22,718 nt of DNA. Origin: a virus. Made by a program: the position numbers and the translations under genes. Shown in pieces: positions 21,322 to 22,718 of the stretch (the first letter of the stretch is position 1; the number at the start of each line of letters is the position of its first letter). Location of the stretch: IMG/VR virus record IMGVR_UViG_3300046751_000420, positions 1-22,718 of that record; one strand, given 5' to 3'. A model generated the notes under the pieces. It did no database searches and had not been told where the DNA came from. It saw only the letters and a list, made by a program, of their open reading frames with translations.

Positions 21322-22718
21322 TCTTGTTTCATGTTCTGTGTGTTAACTTGTCCCATTTGTGCAGGAGCTGTACCTATTCTACCTATTTGTGCATTCTGTT
21401 GTTGTTGCATCTGGAATTGGTACTGACCTATATACTTCTGTATACGTTGTGCAAATGCTTGGTCAGTCTGTGCCTTTTGTTGTATATCAGGTTGTTGTAA
21501 GTATGCTTGTACCATTTGCACTGCTACTTGTGCTCCTGTAGGACGTGCTGGCATTTCAATACCTGCATATATCTTAGCAAGATCATCTGTTACATCCTTC
21601 TGTATTTGTTCCTGTGCATCTTCTACTGGTTGTAATATAGAGTCAGCAAGTACTGGATCCACTGCATTAGCCATAGTATCTAGCAAAGCAGTCATATTAA
21701 TACGGCCACCTTGATCCAACTGTGTTAAATTAACAATTTGCTGCAGTTTTGTTTCTTGCATTTCTTTATCTGTATTAAGTACATCGTAGTTAATCATTAT
21801 GTCGTACTCTTCGTTAGGATTACCTTTTGAAAAATTAACTGGATCTGGTGCACCCGTAACTCTAAAGAATATACTGTCAGGTCCAAAACGTTGAAAACAT
21901 TTAAAACATTGCTTTAGTACTTCAGCATTGTGCTGTAGGTACTTGTCCACTAAAAATTGTTTACGTACTACACTATTTGGATCTTCGTCTAACCCAACGA
22001 GTCTATCTGCTTGTTGTAACATAGTGCCTTCCATTTCGACAGAACCCTCGTTGTATCTTGGGAAGTCTGCAAAGTGATAATCATCCTTACGTCTGTAAGG
22101 TATACGTCTACCTGGACCCCAGTCACTAGGTGCCTGTCCAATAGGATGTAGCAACGGTGGCATAGTAGCTATGCTATTCCTGTCTATTCTTGAGTCTCTT
22201 TCTACTTTAACTTGATTTTGTAAGCCACGTAATAGATCAGGAATAGTCATAGTATCATAAAGACGTTTACTATCTTCAGATAACTTTGTTACAACTACGG
22301 GGTAATCCTCGTATCCATTTAATAATTCAAACTTAGCATATCCTTGTATGTCATCTTTTCCATCAAATTCTTTGTGAAATATAGTTTCGTATATACCTTC
22401 GGATCCATCCTCTGGATCTACTAATCTTTGGTATCCGTGCACTAACTCAACTAACTCATTAGCTTCGTATGCATTGTCAGTAAGCCTAGAACTTCTACGT
22501 CCTTCTTGTTCAGTTTCTATAGAATCTATATTTATACCTTTGTATCTTTCACACACGTAATCTACAAAATCTTTATCCCAATCCTCTGTAACTATTTTAT
22601 TTTGTAACTCCTGTGTAGTGTAATACGTTTTCCAAAAACAATACGGTGCACGTTGTGGATCCGTTACGTAAGATGGAAAAAAGAAATCTCCATCGGGTGC
22701 AAGTGTCTTAACGTCTGG
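21318..22718 (-). CDS. Portal protein, P22-like (partial, N-terminus outside window)
   Basis: The frame is open to the window edge, giving the C-terminal 466 residues. An internal GTG at 22554-22556 could be mistaken for a start, but the upstream codons continue as good portal sequence (PDGDFFFPSYVTDPQRAPYC, FWKTYYTTQEL...), so I read it as internal. Features known from P22-type portals (usually about 700 aa) are present: Asp/Trp/Tyr-rich wing sequence, IPYRRKDDYHFADFPRYNEG, MEGTMLQQADRLVGLDE, the long helix NSVVRKQFLVDKYLQHNAEV, the strand segment EYDIMINYDVLNTDKEMQET, and a Gln/Met-rich C-terminal helical barrel ending in Q/M-rich repeats. Portals form the dodecameric DNA gate at one capsid vertex and the docking site for adaptor and packaging motor. 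The terminase genes, expected upstream, are outside the window. Confidence 0.85.
   Translation of the reverse strand, partial: PDVKTLAPDGDFFFPSYVTDPQRAPYCFWKTYYTTQELQNKIVTEDWDKDFVDYVCERYKGINIDSIETEQEGRRSSRLTDNAYEANELVELVHGYQRLVDPEDGSEGIYETIFHKEFDGKDDIQGYAKFELLNGYEDYPVVVTKLSEDSKRLYDTMTIPDLLRGLQNQVKVERDSRIDRNSIATMPPLLHPIGQAPSDWGPGRRIPYRRKDDYHFADFPRYNEGSVEMEGTMLQQADRLVGLDEDPNSVVRKQFLVDKYLQHNAEVLKQCFKCFQRFGPDSIFFRVTGAPDPVNFSKGNPNEEYDIMINYDVLNTDKEMQETKLQQIVNLTQLDQGGRINMTALLDTMANAVDPVLADSILQPVEDAQEQIQKDVTDDLAKIYAGIEMPARPTGAQVAVQMVQAYLQQPDIQQKAQTDQAFAQRIQKYIGQYQFQMQQQQNAQIGRIGTAPAQMGQVNTQNMKQE

Noticed and set aside
22554-22556. GTG as a start codon for the portal gene
   Set aside because: The frame continues upstream without a stop to the window edge and encodes convincing portal sequence, so this is an internal Val codon.

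Overview
The window is one continuous stretch of the virion-structure (late) region of a tailed phage. Every gene that can be supported is on the minus strand, so transcription runs from position 22718 towards position 1. Genes abut or overlap by 1 to 4 bases. There is no non-coding stretch longer than about 55 bases, no tRNA or rRNA, no CRISPR array, no integrase and no insertion sequence. The DNA is AT-rich (roughly 60-65% A+T by eye). Gene content and order resemble marine podovirus-type phages (capsid, neck, tail nozzle, tail fibre, large internal virion proteins). The host cannot be named from this sequence; an AT-rich marine bacterium is a reasonable guess.

In transcription order, the head module (about 22718-18470) has a P22-like portal protein (5' end outside the window), a small conserved protein, a scaffold-like protein, an SU10/DUF5309-type major capsid protein and a probable capsid decoration protein. 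An extended -10 promoter with a strong Shine-Dalgarno sits before the scaffold gene. A compact intrinsic terminator with a UUCG tetraloop follows the decoration gene, so scaffold, capsid and decoration look like a high-expression block inside the operon.

The neck/adaptor module (18470-15680) has a small conserved protein, a probable head-tail adaptor, a small beta protein, a protein with an ABF-B/lectin-like domain and a small conserved protein. Next comes a lysis and accessory segment (15683-13641): a 52-residue holin-like peptide, a family 2 glycosyltransferase, a second holin-like membrane protein, and four very short strongly basic proteins (30, 97, 41 and 78 residues).

The tail and ejection module (13640-1) has a beta-propeller tail nozzle protein, a short tail fibre with a gp53-like C-terminus, a giant 3033-residue protein, a 301-residue probable internal virion protein, and the N-terminal 257 residues of a further large probable ejection protein. 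The giant gene alone occupies 40% of the window. It combines an N-terminal globular part, EF-hand-like calcium loops, about 1200 residues of coiled coil, a 14-copy Asp-Thr repeat, a Pro/Glu linker and a helical C-terminus.

The most striking sequence-level observation is that neither GCG nor CGC appears to occur anywhere in the 22.7 kb, in any frame, although other CpG contexts are plentiful. CCGG also appears absent. This points to selection against a very short DNA motif, or an unusual mutational process, acting on this phage.
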